From: Actinomadura mexicana
GTDB taxonomy: Bacteria > Actinomycetota > Actinomycetes > Streptosporangiales > Streptosporangiaceae
Assembly: GCF_900188105.1 (NCBI RefSeq)
Contig: NZ_FZNP01000011.1
Span: forward strand, 1-64,000
Reading direction: 5' to 3'
Length of the DNA: 64,000 nucleotides
A program made the translations under genes and the position numbers. Shown piece by piece: positions 6,465-14,907 of this stretch (the first letter of the stretch is position 1; every line of letters starts with the position of its first letter). Below the pieces are notes generated by a model that was not told the DNA's origin, ran no database searches, and saw only the letters and a list, made by a program, of their open reading frames with translations.

Positions 6465-6962
6465 TTACCGCAAGATGCCCCCGTCCGGTTCGCCTCCGTG
6501 GTCCACGTCCAGGCCGACGACGGCCGTGCAGCCCGTGCAGATCCACTCGGCGACGACCGCCTCGGAGTTGGTGCCGTGCGTCCGGTAGGGGCGTTCGACG
6601 GTGCGGCGCCGCATGCCGTGGCCACAGGAGGAGTGCAGGAGCCTGCCGCAGGCGGGGCACGGCCAGACGTCCTCGCGGCGCAGATCGCAGCGGGGGCACA
6701 GCGGCGACTCGTAGTGGCCCGCCGGCTCGCCGAACTCCAGCTCGATCTGCCACTCGTGCTCCAGATCGAGGTACTCGTCCGCCGGCCAGTGGTGGTCGGC
6801 CAGCCAGGCGAGGTACTCCTCGTCCCCCGGGCCGAGGACGGCCGTCAGCGACTCAGGGTGCCGATCGTCGGAGCGGTCGGGGAACCTGCCGCGCCGCGCG
6901 GTGGCCAGGAGCGTCAGCAGGCCCACGAGCGCGGCCGCGGCCAGGCCTGTCGCCAGGGGCAT
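6465..6962 (-). CDS. Membrane protein with PGDEEYLA module and zinc-ribbon C-terminus
   Basis: A 165-residue protein with an N-terminal membrane helix (residues 4-22), the acidic module also found at 5111-5482 (residues 35-69: HPESLTAVLGPGDEEYLAWL, WPADEYLDLEHE) and a cysteine-rich tail with C89/C92, C102/C105, C113 and C142/C145, matching one or two zinc ribbons (CPRC, CPAC, CTGC). The combination suggests a membrane-tethered metal-binding or adaptor protein. Its paralogue lacks the cysteine region. Relatively AT-rich sequence upstream (6970-7090) probably holds the promoter. Function unknown. Confidence 0.65.
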   Translation of the reverse strand: MPLATGLAAAALVGLLTLLATARRGRFPDRSDDRHPESLTAVLGPGDEEYLAWLADHHWPADEYLDLEHEWQIELEFGEPAGHYESPLCPRCDLRREDVWPCPACGRLLHSSCGHGMRRRTVERPYRTHGTNSEAVVAEWICTGCTAVVGLDVDHGGEPDGGILR

Positions 6963-7150
6963 CGCGGCGTCCTTACATGATCTTGTGGCGGGAAAGTCCG
7001 ATCATGAATGCACTTCACAAAACGCTGCGAACGCTACAAGAAAGGCCTGACAACGGAAAAGTCGATCAAAAAGATCTTTTACCTGGATCATGACCGGACA
7101 CTGGTCCGAAACCGGGGGGCGAGGCCGTCCGTAACCGCGCGGCCTGCGGG

Positions 7151-7199
7151 AACCGGGCCTCCGAGCCTCCTCCGCCGGCGGCTGCCGGCGGGACCGGTT
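7151..7199 (-). terminator. Hairpin downstream of the second DUF574 gene
   Basis: Nested inverted repeats: inner CCGCCGGC (7172-7179) and GCCGGCGG (7184-7191) around a GGCT loop, and outer AACCGG (7151-7156) with CCGGTT (7194-7199). It lies 24 nt beyond the stop of the minus-strand gene and has no U-tract, as is usual for actinomycete terminators. Confidence 0.5.
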
Positions 7200-7222
7200 T
7201 CACTCTCCGCTGAATCCGCTGA

Positions 7223-8038
7223 TCAGTCTTTCCTGCCGAGCACGGCGACCATCTGGGTGTGCAGCGGATGCTCCAGCGGCCCGGCGGGCCCGGCGGGCCG
7301 CCATTGCGTCACGTGGGCCACCCCCGGTTCCAGGATCGTGAGACCCTCCATGAACCGCTCGACCTCGGAGGAGTGCCGGAAGTAGGACCCGCCGAGCCCT
7401 GACTGCAGGATGCGCTTGGCCTCCTCGACGCGCGGGTCGTCCCCCGAGTCGTGCAGGTGGGTGAGCACGACGTGGCTGCCGGACGCCAGGAACGGGAGCA
7501 GCGCCCGGACGACCCCGGCCGGGTCGCGCTCGTCCGGCACGTGGTGGATGATCGCGGCCAGCACGACGCCCACCGGGCGCGACAGGTCGAGCAGCCCGGT
7601 CAGCGCGGGGTCGGTGAAGATCTTCTCAGGCTCGTACAGGTCGCCCTGGATGAACGTCGCGACGCCGGTCTCGGTCAGCAGCGCCCGCCCGTGCGCCAGC
7701 ACGATCGGGTCGTTGTCGACGTACACCACCCGCGCGTCCGGGTTGGCCGTCCGGGCGAACTGGTGCACGTTGGACGACGTGGGCAGCCCCGACCCGATGT
7801 CGACGAACTGGTCGATCCCGAGATCGCGGGCCATGTAGGTCACCGCCCGGTCGATGGCGACCCGGTTGCCCTGGGCCACGACGGGGGCCTCCGGCACGAG
7901 CTGCATCACCATGTCGGCCACCTCGCGGTCGGCGGCGAAGTTGTCCTTGCCGCCGAGGAAGTAGTCGTACACGCGCGCGAAGGTGGGCGTGGAGGGGTCG
8001 ATGCCCGGAGGTGCGTTCTCGGGGAGGTCGTCGGCCAC
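7223..8038 (-). CDS. SAM-dependent methyltransferase, DUF574 family (second copy)
   Basis: A 271-residue enzyme starting at GTG 8038, with AAGGAG eight bases upstream; the open frame continues upstream without family similarity. It shows the DUF574 signature (TFARVYDYFLGGKDNFAADR), the SAM loop (FVDIGSGLPTSSNVHQ), an acidic strand (ARVVYVDNDPIVLAHG) and a final AVLGRKD. Paralogous to the gene at 805-1602 but diverged, so probably not a recent duplicate. It methylates an unidentified acceptor. A hairpin follows the stop. It stands alone, divergent from the DedA operon. Confidence 0.85.
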   Translation of the reverse strand: MADDLPENAPPGIDPSTPTFARVYDYFLGGKDNFAADREVADMVMQLVPEAPVVAQGNRVAIDRAVTYMARDLGIDQFVDIGSGLPTSSNVHQFARTANPDARVVYVDNDPIVLAHGRALLTETGVATFIQGDLYEPEKIFTDPALTGLLDLSRPVGVVLAAIIHHVPDERDPAGVVRALLPFLASGSHVVLTHLHDSGDDPRVEEAKRILQSGLGGSYFRHSSEVERFMEGLTILEPGVAHVTQWRPAGPAGPLEHPLHTQMVAVLGRKD

Positions 8039-8241
8039 GCGCGCGGCTCCTTCTGTTGTGCGCCCTGATCCCCTGAGCGGGCGACGGCGGTGATCCAACA
8101 GTAGGACGAATCCCCCTCCCCGTCCGGGTTTCGCCGCGGCCGGGGTGCGGTTTTCCGCAGGGACGGGGTGCGGCGTGCGGCCGGACGGCTCGGCGGTGCG
8201 CTCCATGGTGGCGCGGCGCCCGGTTTCCTAGCGTCATCACC

Positions 8242-8955
8242 ATGATCGAGACGATGTACGCGGCGTCCGGAGGCGGCCCCGAGGGAGGCGTCGCGGGGTG
8301 GGCGACGGACCTGATGGACAAGCTGGGCGCGCCCGGGGCGGGGCTGGCGATCGCGCTGGAGAACCTGTTCCCGCCGCTGCCGAGCGAAGTGATCCTCCCC
8401 CTGGCGGGGTTCGCCTCCGCGCAGGGCCGGATGAGCCTGGTCGCGGCGCTCGCGTGGACGACGGCCGGCAGCGTGGCCGGGGCACTGGCGCTGTACGGGA
8501 TCGGCGCGCTGATCGGGCGGGACCGGATCCGCGCGCTGGTGGCCCGGCTGCCGCTGGTCAAGCTCGACGACCTGGACCGGACGGAGGCGTGGTTCGCCCG
8601 GCACGGCGCCAAGGCCGTGTTCTTCGGCCGGATGATCCCGATCTTCCGCAGCCTGATCTCCGTCCCGGCCGGGGTGGAGCGGATGAGGATGGCGACGTTC
8701 CTGCTCTACACCGCCCTCGGCAGCCTGCTGTGGAACACGGTGTTCGTGCTGGCCGGGTACGGGCTCGGGGACAACTGGCGGACGGTGGAGGAGTACGTCG
8801 GCGTCTACTCCAAGGCCGTGGTCGCGCTGGTCGGGCTGGCGGCGCTGGCGTTCGTCGCCGTACGTATCGTGAAGTCGCGCCGGTCCGGGCGGCGCGCGGG
8901 ACCGGGGGCGCACCGAGCGGAGGCGAGAGAACTCGAACGTGATCGCGACTTTTGA
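8242..8955 (+). CDS. DedA-family membrane protein
   Basis: A 237-residue polytopic protein of the DedA/SNARE-associated (VTT) family, implicated in undecaprenyl-phosphate or lipid translocation and membrane homeostasis. Family signatures are ENLFPPLPSEVILPLAGFAS (residues about 37-56), then WFARHGAKAVFFGRMIPIFR, whose R/P-rich segment LISVPAGVERM is the conserved re-entrant-loop region. Four to five hydrophobic helices are visible, with a basic C-terminal tail. The start of the sensor kinase gene (GTG 8939) lies inside its 3' end, so the two are translationally coupled; DedA could be the membrane-stress effector linked to that two-component system. Confidence 0.85.
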   Translation: MIETMYAASGGGPEGGVAGWATDLMDKLGAPGAGLAIALENLFPPLPSEVILPLAGFASAQGRMSLVAALAWTTAGSVAGALALYGIGALIGRDRIRALVARLPLVKLDDLDRTEAWFARHGAKAVFFGRMIPIFRSLISVPAGVERMRMATFLLYTALGSLLWNTVFVLAGYGLGDNWRTVEEYVGVYSKAVVALVGLAALAFVAVRIVKSRRSGRRAGPGAHRAEARELERDRDF

Positions 8956-10117
8956 GGTGCCGCGCGGCGGCCCGCGCGCGGCGGCGCGGGCCGCGGCGGG
9001 CCTGCTGCTCGGCGCGGTCACGGCCGGAGCGGAACTGGTGCTGCTGGCGGGGGCGGCGGTCCTGATGGCGTACTCGATGGCCTTCTCGCGCGGGCGCCGG
9101 AAGGTGCCCGCGGCCGTCGCCGAGGGCGCCGAACTCCTGGCCGAGCTGGAGCTCTGGAGGCTCCGGGCGTTCCTCGGCGAGGACCGGGCCGTCCGGTACG
9201 GCCCGTTGAAGGCACTCGCGTACCTCGTGCTGCGGGTGCCGGTGGGGCTGCTCGGCGGCGTGATCCTGCTGCTGCTCGGCTACGGGGCGGCGGCCGCGGT
9301 CCGGCTGGCGGTGGGCTGGTGGATCACGGGCGACTACATGGACGGCATCCCGCCGACCTGGTGGATCGTCCTCTACACGGCCGTCGCGGGCGTGGTGCTG
9401 CTCTTCCTCGCCGTCCAGGGCCTGGTCGGGGTCGCGGCGATGGAGCGGAGCGTGGCCAGGCGCTGCCTCGGGCCGAGCCCGCTGGAGGAGTACGAGCGCC
9501 GCATCGCGCAGCTGTCGGTGACGCGGGCGCAGGTGGTGGACGCGGTGGACGACGAACGCCGCCGCATCGAGCGCGACCTGCACGACGGCGTCCAGCAGCG
9601 GCTCGTGGCGCTCGGCATGCTGATCGGGCGGGCCCGCCGCGCCGGCGGCGGGGAGCGGGCGGCCGAGCTGCTGAGGCAGGCGCACGAGGAGTCGCAGCGG
9701 GCGCTGGCGGACCTGCGGGAGGTCACCTGGCGGGTCTACCCCGCCGCGCTGGACGGCGAGGGGCTGCGGGCGGCGCTGGAGACCGTGGCCGAGCGGTCCG
9801 CGCTGCCGGTGGCGATCCACTACGACGTCCCCGGCCGGCCGCCGCACGCGGTCGAGACCGCGGCGTACTTCGTCGTCTGCGAGGCCGTCACGAACGCCGC
9901 GAAGCACTCCGGCGCCGCGTCGGTGCGGGTGGCCGTGGCGGGATCGGCGACAATGATCGGCGTGCGCATCGAGGACGACGGAGGCGGGGGAGCCGACCCG
10001 GGCGGCGGCGGGCTCGCCGGGCTGGCGCGCCGGGTGGCCGCGCTGGACGGGACGTTCGCCGTGGACAGCCCGCGCGGCGGCCCGACCGTGATCACCGCGG
10101 AGCTGCCGTGCGGGTGA
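8939..10117 (+). CDS. Sensor histidine kinase, NarL-partner type (HisKA_3)
   Basis: A 392-residue kinase starting at GTG 8939. The N-terminal half holds membrane helices (about residues 15-40, 90-118 and 135-160) around a cytoplasmic loop. The phosphoacceptor motif RRRIERDLHDGVQQRLVALG places His215 in the DHp helix. The HATPase domain follows with N-box CEAVTNAAKHSGAASV, then DDGGGG and GLAGLARRVAALDG. It senses an unknown, probably envelope, signal and phosphorylates the response regulator, whose GTG start overlaps its last codons by 10 nt. Upstream coupling with dedA suggests cell-envelope monitoring. Confidence 0.88.
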   Translation: MIATFEVPRGGPRAAARAAAGLLLGAVTAGAELVLLAGAAVLMAYSMAFSRGRRKVPAAVAEGAELLAELELWRLRAFLGEDRAVRYGPLKALAYLVLRVPVGLLGGVILLLLGYGAAAAVRLAVGWWITGDYMDGIPPTWWIVLYTAVAGVVLLFLAVQGLVGVAAMERSVARRCLGPSPLEEYERRIAQLSVTRAQVVDAVDDERRRIERDLHDGVQQRLVALGMLIGRARRAGGGERAAELLRQAHEESQRALADLREVTWRVYPAALDGEGLRAALETVAERSALPVAIHYDVPGRPPHAVETAAYFVVCEAVTNAAKHSGAASVRVAVAGSATMIGVRIEDDGGGGADPGGGGLAGLARRVAALDGTFAVDSPRGGPTVITAELPCG

Positions 10118-10755
10118 TGCTGGCCGAGGACTCCACGCTGCTGCGCGAGGGCCTGGTGCGGCTGCTCGCCGAGGAGGGCCACCGGGTGGAGGCGGCGGTC
10201 GGCGACGGCGACGCGCTGATCGCGGCGGTGGCCGGCGGTCCGCCCGACGTCGTGGTCGTCGACGTCCGGATGCCGCCCAGCCACACCGACGAGGGCCTGC
10301 GCGCCGCCCTGGAGATACGGCGGCGCTGGCCGGACGTGGGGGTGCTCGTCCTGTCGCAGTACGTGGAGAAGCGCTACGCGTCCGAACTGATCACCGCGGA
10401 CACCGCGGGCGTCGGCTACCTGCTGAAGGACCGGGTCGCGCAGGTCGACGAGTTCCTCGACGCCCTGGAGCGCGTCGGCGCGGGCGGCGCCGCGTTCGAC
10501 CCGGAGGTGGTGCGCCGGCTGCTGGCCGCGCACGGCGCGCAGGGCGACCCGCTGGCGCGCCTGACCCCGCGCGAGCGGGAGGTCCTCGACACGATGGCGC
10601 AGGGGCACACCAACGCCTCGATCGCCGCCCACCTCCACATCTCGCAGAGCGCCGTCGAGAAGCACATCAACGCGATCTTCGACAAGCTCGACCTGTCGCA
10701 CGCGACCGGGTACAGCCGCCGCGTCCTGGCCGTCCTGCGGTACCTGGGGTCCTGA
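10108..10755 (+). CDS. LuxR/NarL-family response regulator
   Basis: A 215-residue regulator. The receiver domain (residues 1-120) opens VRVMLAEDSTLLREGLVRLL with the acidic pair at E7-D8, phosphoacceptor Asp52 in VVVVDVRMPP, and a Lys in YLLKDRV. The C-terminal LuxR-type helix-turn-helix reads LTPREREVLDTMAQGHTNAS and AVEKHINAIFDKL. GTG 10108 is chosen because it aligns the receiver start and overlaps the kinase stop. It is the cognate partner of the kinase. The gene ends 9 bp before the convergent GMC oxidoreductase gene, with no clear hairpin between. Confidence 0.9.
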   Translation: MRVMLAEDSTLLREGLVRLLAEEGHRVEAAVGDGDALIAAVAGGPPDVVVVDVRMPPSHTDEGLRAALEIRRRWPDVGVLVLSQYVEKRYASELITADTAGVGYLLKDRVAQVDEFLDALERVGAGGAAFDPEVVRRLLAAHGAQGDPLARLTPREREVLDTMAQGHTNASIAAHLHISQSAVEKHINAIFDKLDLSHATGYSRRVLAVLRYLGS

Positions 10756-10764
10756 CGGCGGCGC

Positions 10765-12570
10765 CTACCCGATCCCCTCGGCGATCCGCAGCGCCATCGC
10801 CATGATGGTGAGCTGCGGGTTCACCTCGGGGCAGGTCGGCAGGACCGACGCGTCGGCCACGTGCACGCCGCGCACGCCGCGCACGCGGCCGGAGGGGGCG
10901 ACGGGCGCGCGGGCCGCGTCGGCGCCGAGCCGCGCCGTCCCGGTCGGGTGGAACCCGGCCAGGTGCAGGTCGCCGGCGGACGCCATCGCCACGGCGTGCG
11001 TGAGTTCGGCCTCGTCGCGGGCGACCGGGCGGCGGGGCAGGCCGGTGAGGACCTCCTCGGCGCCGGCCGCGAACAGGATCCGGCCCATCGCGACGAGCGC
11101 CCGCCGCAGCCGGGCCGCGTCCTCCCGGGCCAGGTCGTAGCGCACGAGCGCGCGGTGCCGCGCGCCGTGAACGCGGCCGGAGGGGGCATCGGCGATCATC
11201 GCGCCGAGCACGGCCAGGCGGTCGGCGCCCTCCAGCGCGCGGCGCAGCGCCCGTCCCGCGCCCGGCAGCGGGAACGAGCTCATGCCGGGCGGGCTCGCGG
11301 TCGCCTCGATGAGGATCCCGTCTCCGTGCAGTTCCTCGACGCCGACGCTCTGCATCACCCCTGACCAGGACACGACCGGCTCGGCGAACCGCCCGGCGAT
11401 GTTCGTCGCGGGGTGGACGGCCATACCGCGTCCCACCCCGGGGTGCGCGCCGATGCCCGACCGCCTCAGCAGCAGCGGCGTCTCCAGGGCGCCGGCCGCG
11501 ACGACGACGCGGGGCGAGAGGACCTCGAAGGCCGTGCCGTCCGGGCGGCGCGCGCGCACGCCGGCGGCCGCGCCGCGCTCGACGAGGATCCGTTCGACCC
11601 GGGCCCGGGAGACGATCCGCGCTCCCGCCTCGCACGCCTGGGGGAGCGCGTTCAGATGGACGCCGTACTTGGCGTTGTGCGGGCAGCCGGCGGCGCACTG
11701 CCCGCTGCCCACGCAGTCGGGGGCGTTGCGGCGCAGCGGCCCCGCGCGCCAGCCGAGCCGCTCGGCGCCCTCCAGCGCGAGCAGCCCGTTGCGGCCGAGG
11801 GGTCCGATCGGCTGCCGGGCGACCCTCAGCGTGGCCTCGACCTCGTCGAGGCGGTCGCCGAAGTCCCCGACCGGGACGCCCAGCCCCGCCCACCGCCGCA
11901 GGACGCGGTCCGGCGTCCGGTAGCAGGTGCCGCTGTTGACGACGGTCGTCCCGCCGACCGCGCGGCCCTGGGGCAGCAGCACCGGCGGGCGGCCGAACGC
12001 GACGGTGGAGCCGCCGTCCCGGTACAGGTCGAGGAACCGGTCGAGCGGCGGGCGGTCGCGGAACTCGCCCACGGTGAACCGCCGCCCCTCCTCCAGGACC
12101 ACCACCGACATGCCGCGCCGGGCGAGGGTCCGCGCGGCCATCGCGCCGCCGGCGCCCGACCCGATCACGACGGCGTCGGCGGTCGAGCACGCGGGCCAGC
12201 CCTCCGACGGCGTGCAGTCCAGCGGCGCGTCGGGGCGCGGGTCGCCGGCCGTCCGGGGGAGCGGCAGCAGCTCGGTGCCGGCGGCGAGCAGCAGGGGGAC
12301 CTTCAGCACCTCCACGAGCCGCGCCGCCGGCTCACGGGAGGTCAGCAGGGCGCAGAACGCGTCGCGGCGGTCGGCGTCCAGGCCGTCCAGCGGGTGGCCG
12401 GTGACGAGCCGGGACAGCGCGTCCAGCGTGCCCGCGCCGGCGCGCAGGCCGAGCCGCGCGGGCGCCGGCAGCGCCCGGCCGATGGCCTCCGCGCGGGCGG
12501 ACACCCGCGCCAGGTCGCCGGCGTCCTCGATGCCGAGCAGCGCCGCGACCGTTCCGGTCATCGCGCTCAC
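10765..12570 (-). CDS. GMC-family FAD oxidoreductase (cholesterol-oxidase-like)
   Basis: A 601-residue flavoprotein. After a helical N-terminal extension (about 125 residues) comes the dinucleotide-binding motif DAVVIGSGAGGAMAARTLAR, the GMC loop GRAVGGTTVVNSGTCYRTP and a cysteine segment CVGSGQCAAGCPHNAK. The C-terminal catalytic region is HLAGFHPTGTARLGAD and DASVLPTCPEVNPQLTIM, with His in FHPTGT and Asn near the end as presumed catalytic residues. Such enzymes oxidise sterols, sugars or alcohols. It is the last gene of a three-gene operon (GntR, beta-rich protein, GMC), each joined by a 4-nt stop/start overlap; GTG 12570 is the start. Substrate unknown. Confidence 0.85.
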   Translation of the reverse strand: MSAMTGTVAALLGIEDAGDLARVSARAEAIGRALPAPARLGLRAGAGTLDALSRLVTGHPLDGLDADRRDAFCALLTSREPAARLVEVLKVPLLLAAGTELLPLPRTAGDPRPDAPLDCTPSEGWPACSTADAVVIGSGAGGAMAARTLARRGMSVVVLEEGRRFTVGEFRDRPPLDRFLDLYRDGGSTVAFGRPPVLLPQGRAVGGTTVVNSGTCYRTPDRVLRRWAGLGVPVGDFGDRLDEVEATLRVARQPIGPLGRNGLLALEGAERLGWRAGPLRRNAPDCVGSGQCAAGCPHNAKYGVHLNALPQACEAGARIVSRARVERILVERGAAAGVRARRPDGTAFEVLSPRVVVAAGALETPLLLRRSGIGAHPGVGRGMAVHPATNIAGRFAEPVVSWSGVMQSVGVEELHGDGILIEATASPPGMSSFPLPGAGRALRRALEGADRLAVLGAMIADAPSGRVHGARHRALVRYDLAREDAARLRRALVAMGRILFAAGAEEVLTGLPRRPVARDEAELTHAVAMASAGDLHLAGFHPTGTARLGADAARAPVAPSGRVRGVRGVHVADASVLPTCPEVNPQLTIMAMALRIAEGIG

Positions 12571-13952
12571 CGCAGCCCCACCTCCGCGTGCCCGGTGCCG
12601 TCCAGCCGCCATTCGCGCTCGGTCTCCCAGCCGCGCCCCGCCCGCCGGGCCAGCACGATCCGGACGTCGGCGCGCTCGGAGTTGTGGCAGACGGCCGGGG
12701 CGCCGTCCGGGTCGGCGTAGTCGACGGAGACGGTCTCCCCGGGCGGCAGCGTCACCCGCACGTGGACGCGCCGGTCGCCGATGCGCCCGTGCACCGTCCA
12801 GACCGGCAGGCCGATGGCGGCGCGCAGCCGCAGCGCCGCGAGCAGCGGGTCGCCGGTGGCCAGGTCGGCGCCGTCCACCCGGAGCCGGACGAACGGCAGC
12901 GGGGGGAGCCGGTCCATCCCCGGACGCGTCGAGACCGCCGCCACGATCTCGCACACGTCGCCGCCGCCGAGGTCGGCGTGCAGCCACGCCCAGCGCCGCG
13001 CGTTCCCGTGCCCGTAGACGCGGGCGGACGCGCCGGGGGCGGCGTCCAGTTCCAGGACGCGGTCGCCGAACCGCACCACGCCGCCGTACGTCGCCGCCGG
13101 CCTCGGGACGATCTGCGCGGCGGGCAGGAGCTCGGACTCCCACGCCCAGCGCGGGAAGGTGTAGAGGGCGCGGCCGCCTCCCGACTCGCGCAGGTCCCAG
13201 GTGACGGCCCCGGCCGTGCCGGTGAGCCGCCCATCGGCCTGCTCGACGGGCCCGGCGGCGAACGCGGCGTCCTCCGGCGGGCTCCACTCCTCCGGGCCGA
13301 ACCGCGCGAGCACCGGCGCCTCGCCGGGCGGGAACACGGCGGCCCAGCCGTGCGCCCGCGCGACGCCCGCGTCCGCCGCGCCCTTGACCGGCGCGACGAG
13401 CTCGTGGTGGAGCCACACGCCCGTCCCGGTCGCCGGGTCGGTCAGCGTCGTGTACCAGACCTCCAGCCGCCCCGCCTGCCCGCGCCACCGCGACCGCATG
13501 GGGTCCGGCCCGGGGAGGCGGATGCCGCCGAGGAAGCGGGCGAGGTCGCGGCGCAGGTCGAAGCGCAGCCGCGCCTCACCGGCCACGGCCCCGTCCTCGT
13601 CGGTCACCGTGAGCGGCAGGAACGTCATCGACCGGACGGGGTGCCGCGGGCTGACGGTCTTCCAGCCGTCCAGGCGCAGCCGCCGCCCGTCGCCGGCGGT
13701 GAAGCCCAGCGTGTAGCGGATCCGGCGCGCCGCGAGGGGCGCCACCCGCAGCCGCCCGGACGCCGCCGGGTCGTCCGCCCAGTCCGGTACGCGGACGCGT
13801 CCGGTCAGCGCCCCCTCCGCATCGCCCCAGGGAACCAGCACGCCCGGCAGGTCGGCGGCCAGCTCCAGCCGCATCGGGCGGTCGCGGTCCTCCCCGGCGA
13901 GCCGCAGCGACCCCTCCATCACCTCGTCGAAGACCGTGCGCCGCGCGCTCAT
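12567..13952 (-). CDS. GMC-associated beta-rich protein of unknown function
   Basis: A 461-residue protein between a GntR regulator and a GMC oxidase, overlapping both by 4 nt. The N-terminal section (MRLELAADLPG...LTGRVRVPDWAD...RRIRYTLGFTAGDGRRLRL then DGWKTV) resembles the beta-rich domain fused to some large cholesterol-oxidase-like GMC proteins. The remainder is Trp/Tyr-rich beta sequence (e.g. YTFPRWAWESELLPAAQIV) of lipocalin or tocopherol-cyclase flavour. No signal peptide is seen. A reasonable inference is that it binds or presents the lipophilic substrate oxidised by the adjacent enzyme. I do not recognise an established function. Confidence 0.6.
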   Translation of the reverse strand: MSARRTVFDEVMEGSLRLAGEDRDRPMRLELAADLPGVLVPWGDAEGALTGRVRVPDWADDPAASGRLRVAPLAARRIRYTLGFTAGDGRRLRLDGWKTVSPRHPVRSMTFLPLTVTDEDGAVAGEARLRFDLRRDLARFLGGIRLPGPDPMRSRWRGQAGRLEVWYTTLTDPATGTGVWLHHELVAPVKGAADAGVARAHGWAAVFPPGEAPVLARFGPEEWSPPEDAAFAAGPVEQADGRLTGTAGAVTWDLRESGGGRALYTFPRWAWESELLPAAQIVPRPAATYGGVVRFGDRVLELDAAPGASARVYGHGNARRWAWLHADLGGGDVCEIVAAVSTRPGMDRLPPLPFVRLRVDGADLATGDPLLAALRLRAAIGLPVWTVHGRIGDRRVHVRVTLPPGETVSVDYADPDGAPAVCHNSERADVRIVLARRAGRGWETEREWRLDGTGHAEVGLR

Positions 13953-14641
13953 CGCGAGCCCCGCATGATCGACTCGGTTTCGGCGAAGTACGCGCCCGCC
14001 GCCTCGCGCGCCCGCGCGGCGTCGCCGTCGCACAGGGCCTCGACCAGGGGCGCGAGCCGGTCCGCGGCCGCCGCCGGGTCGGCGAAGGCGTGCGTGAAGC
14101 CCTCCCGGACGGCGAGGTAGGCGTTCAGCAGGGCGTTGACCATGAACCCGTAGACCCGGTTGCCGGTGGCCGCCGCGATGACCCGGTGGACCTCGCACTC
14201 GGCCAGCTGGGCCTCGTCGCCTCCGGCGGCGTCCCTGACCAGCGCGGCCAGCTCCCGCAGCCGGGCCCGCTGCTCGCCGGTCGCGTGGACCGCCGCCTTG
14301 GCCGCGACCTGCGCGCCGACCTCGCGCCGCACCTCGAAGATCTCCGCCATCCAGGCCGCCCCGACGGTGCTGACCAGCATCGGCAGCAGCTCGGGCCCGC
14401 CCAGCCGCTCGTAGTCGCGGACCCGCGTCCCCACGCCGTGCCGCGTCTCCAGCAGGCCGGCCTGGGCGAGCCGGACGATCGCGTGCTTCAGCGACGTCCG
14501 GGTGACCGCGTAGCCGGCGGCGAGGTCCCGCTCCGGCGGCAGGTAGGAGCCGGGCGGGTAGCGGCCGCCGAGCACGTCGTCGCGCAGCCGGTCGACGAGC
14601 GCGTCGACGACCGTGTCGCGGGGGATCGGGGAGGACGGCAC
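13949..14641 (-). CDS. FadR-type GntR transcriptional regulator (FCD domain)
   Basis: A 230-residue regulator beginning at GTG 14641, six bases after GGAGG. The winged helix (residues 5-70) has LRDDVLGGRYPPGSYLPPER and RTSLKHAIVRLAQAGLLETR. The FCD ligand domain follows (MAEIFEVRREVGAQVAAKAA, then AECEVHRVIAAATGNRVYGF), with Asp/His positions that usually bind a metal and a carboxylate ligand. The ATGA overlap with the next gene makes it the first cistron of the GMC operon, so autoregulation is likely. A short inverted repeat lies just upstream. Confidence 0.85.
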   Translation of the reverse strand: MPSSPIPRDTVVDALVDRLRDDVLGGRYPPGSYLPPERDLAAGYAVTRTSLKHAIVRLAQAGLLETRHGVGTRVRDYERLGGPELLPMLVSTVGAAWMAEIFEVRREVGAQVAAKAAVHATGEQRARLRELAALVRDAAGGDEAQLAECEVHRVIAAATGNRVYGFMVNALLNAYLAVREGFTHAFADPAAAADRLAPLVEALCDGDAARAREAAGAYFAETESIMRGSR

Positions 14642-14660
14642 CGGCAACCTCCAGAGGATG

Positions 14661-14683
14661 AGTGGATGAGCCACTGGACCACA
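14661..14683 (-). promoter_or_regulatory. Candidate GntR operator upstream of the GMC operon
   Basis: AGTGG (14661-14665) and CCACT (14671-14675) form an inverted repeat with a 5-nt spacer, followed by TGGACCACA. Position 20-40 nt upstream of the GntR start and the TGG...CCA pattern suit a FadR-type operator. Short arms keep confidence low. Confidence 0.35.
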
Positions 14684-14696
14684 AGCCCGGCCCTGC

Positions 14697-14876
14697 CGTC
14701 AAGCCGGCATCACCCCGGTCGGCCTTCCCGCGGGCTGGCCGATCCTCGTCGACGAGGCCGTCGCCGCCGCCCCGCACGTCGCCATCGGCAGCGGCCCGCG
14801 CAGATCGAGAGCCTCCTTCCGGGCGAGGCGCTCGGCGGGCTGCCGGAAGCGGAAGGTCATTGCCCTGGCGCGGTAA
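14697..14876 (+). pseudogene. YbaK/EbsC (prolyl-tRNA editing) gene, C-terminal remnant with frameshifts
   Basis: One frame reads GITPVGLPAGWPILVDEAVA then AAPHVAIGSG, the C-terminal core of YbaK-type aminoacyl-tRNA deacylases. The continuation IESLLPGEALGGLPEAE is in a second frame, and the final VIALAR with a TAA stop returns to the first. The N-terminal two thirds are absent. It therefore looks like a truncated, twice-frameshifted copy lying between the divergent GntR operon and the HD-domain gene. The editing function, hydrolysis of mischarged Cys/Ala-tRNA(Pro), cannot be retained. Confidence 0.65.
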
Positions 14877-14907
14877 GGGCGGCGGCCGGAGCCGCTACCG
14901 TGCGGGG

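Noticed and set aside
12567..14777. A 736-codon minus-strand reading joining the GntR region to the beta-rich protein
   Set aside because: The first 270 residues are an alternate frame of the GntR gene, which has good coding signs of its own. The real downstream start is 13952.
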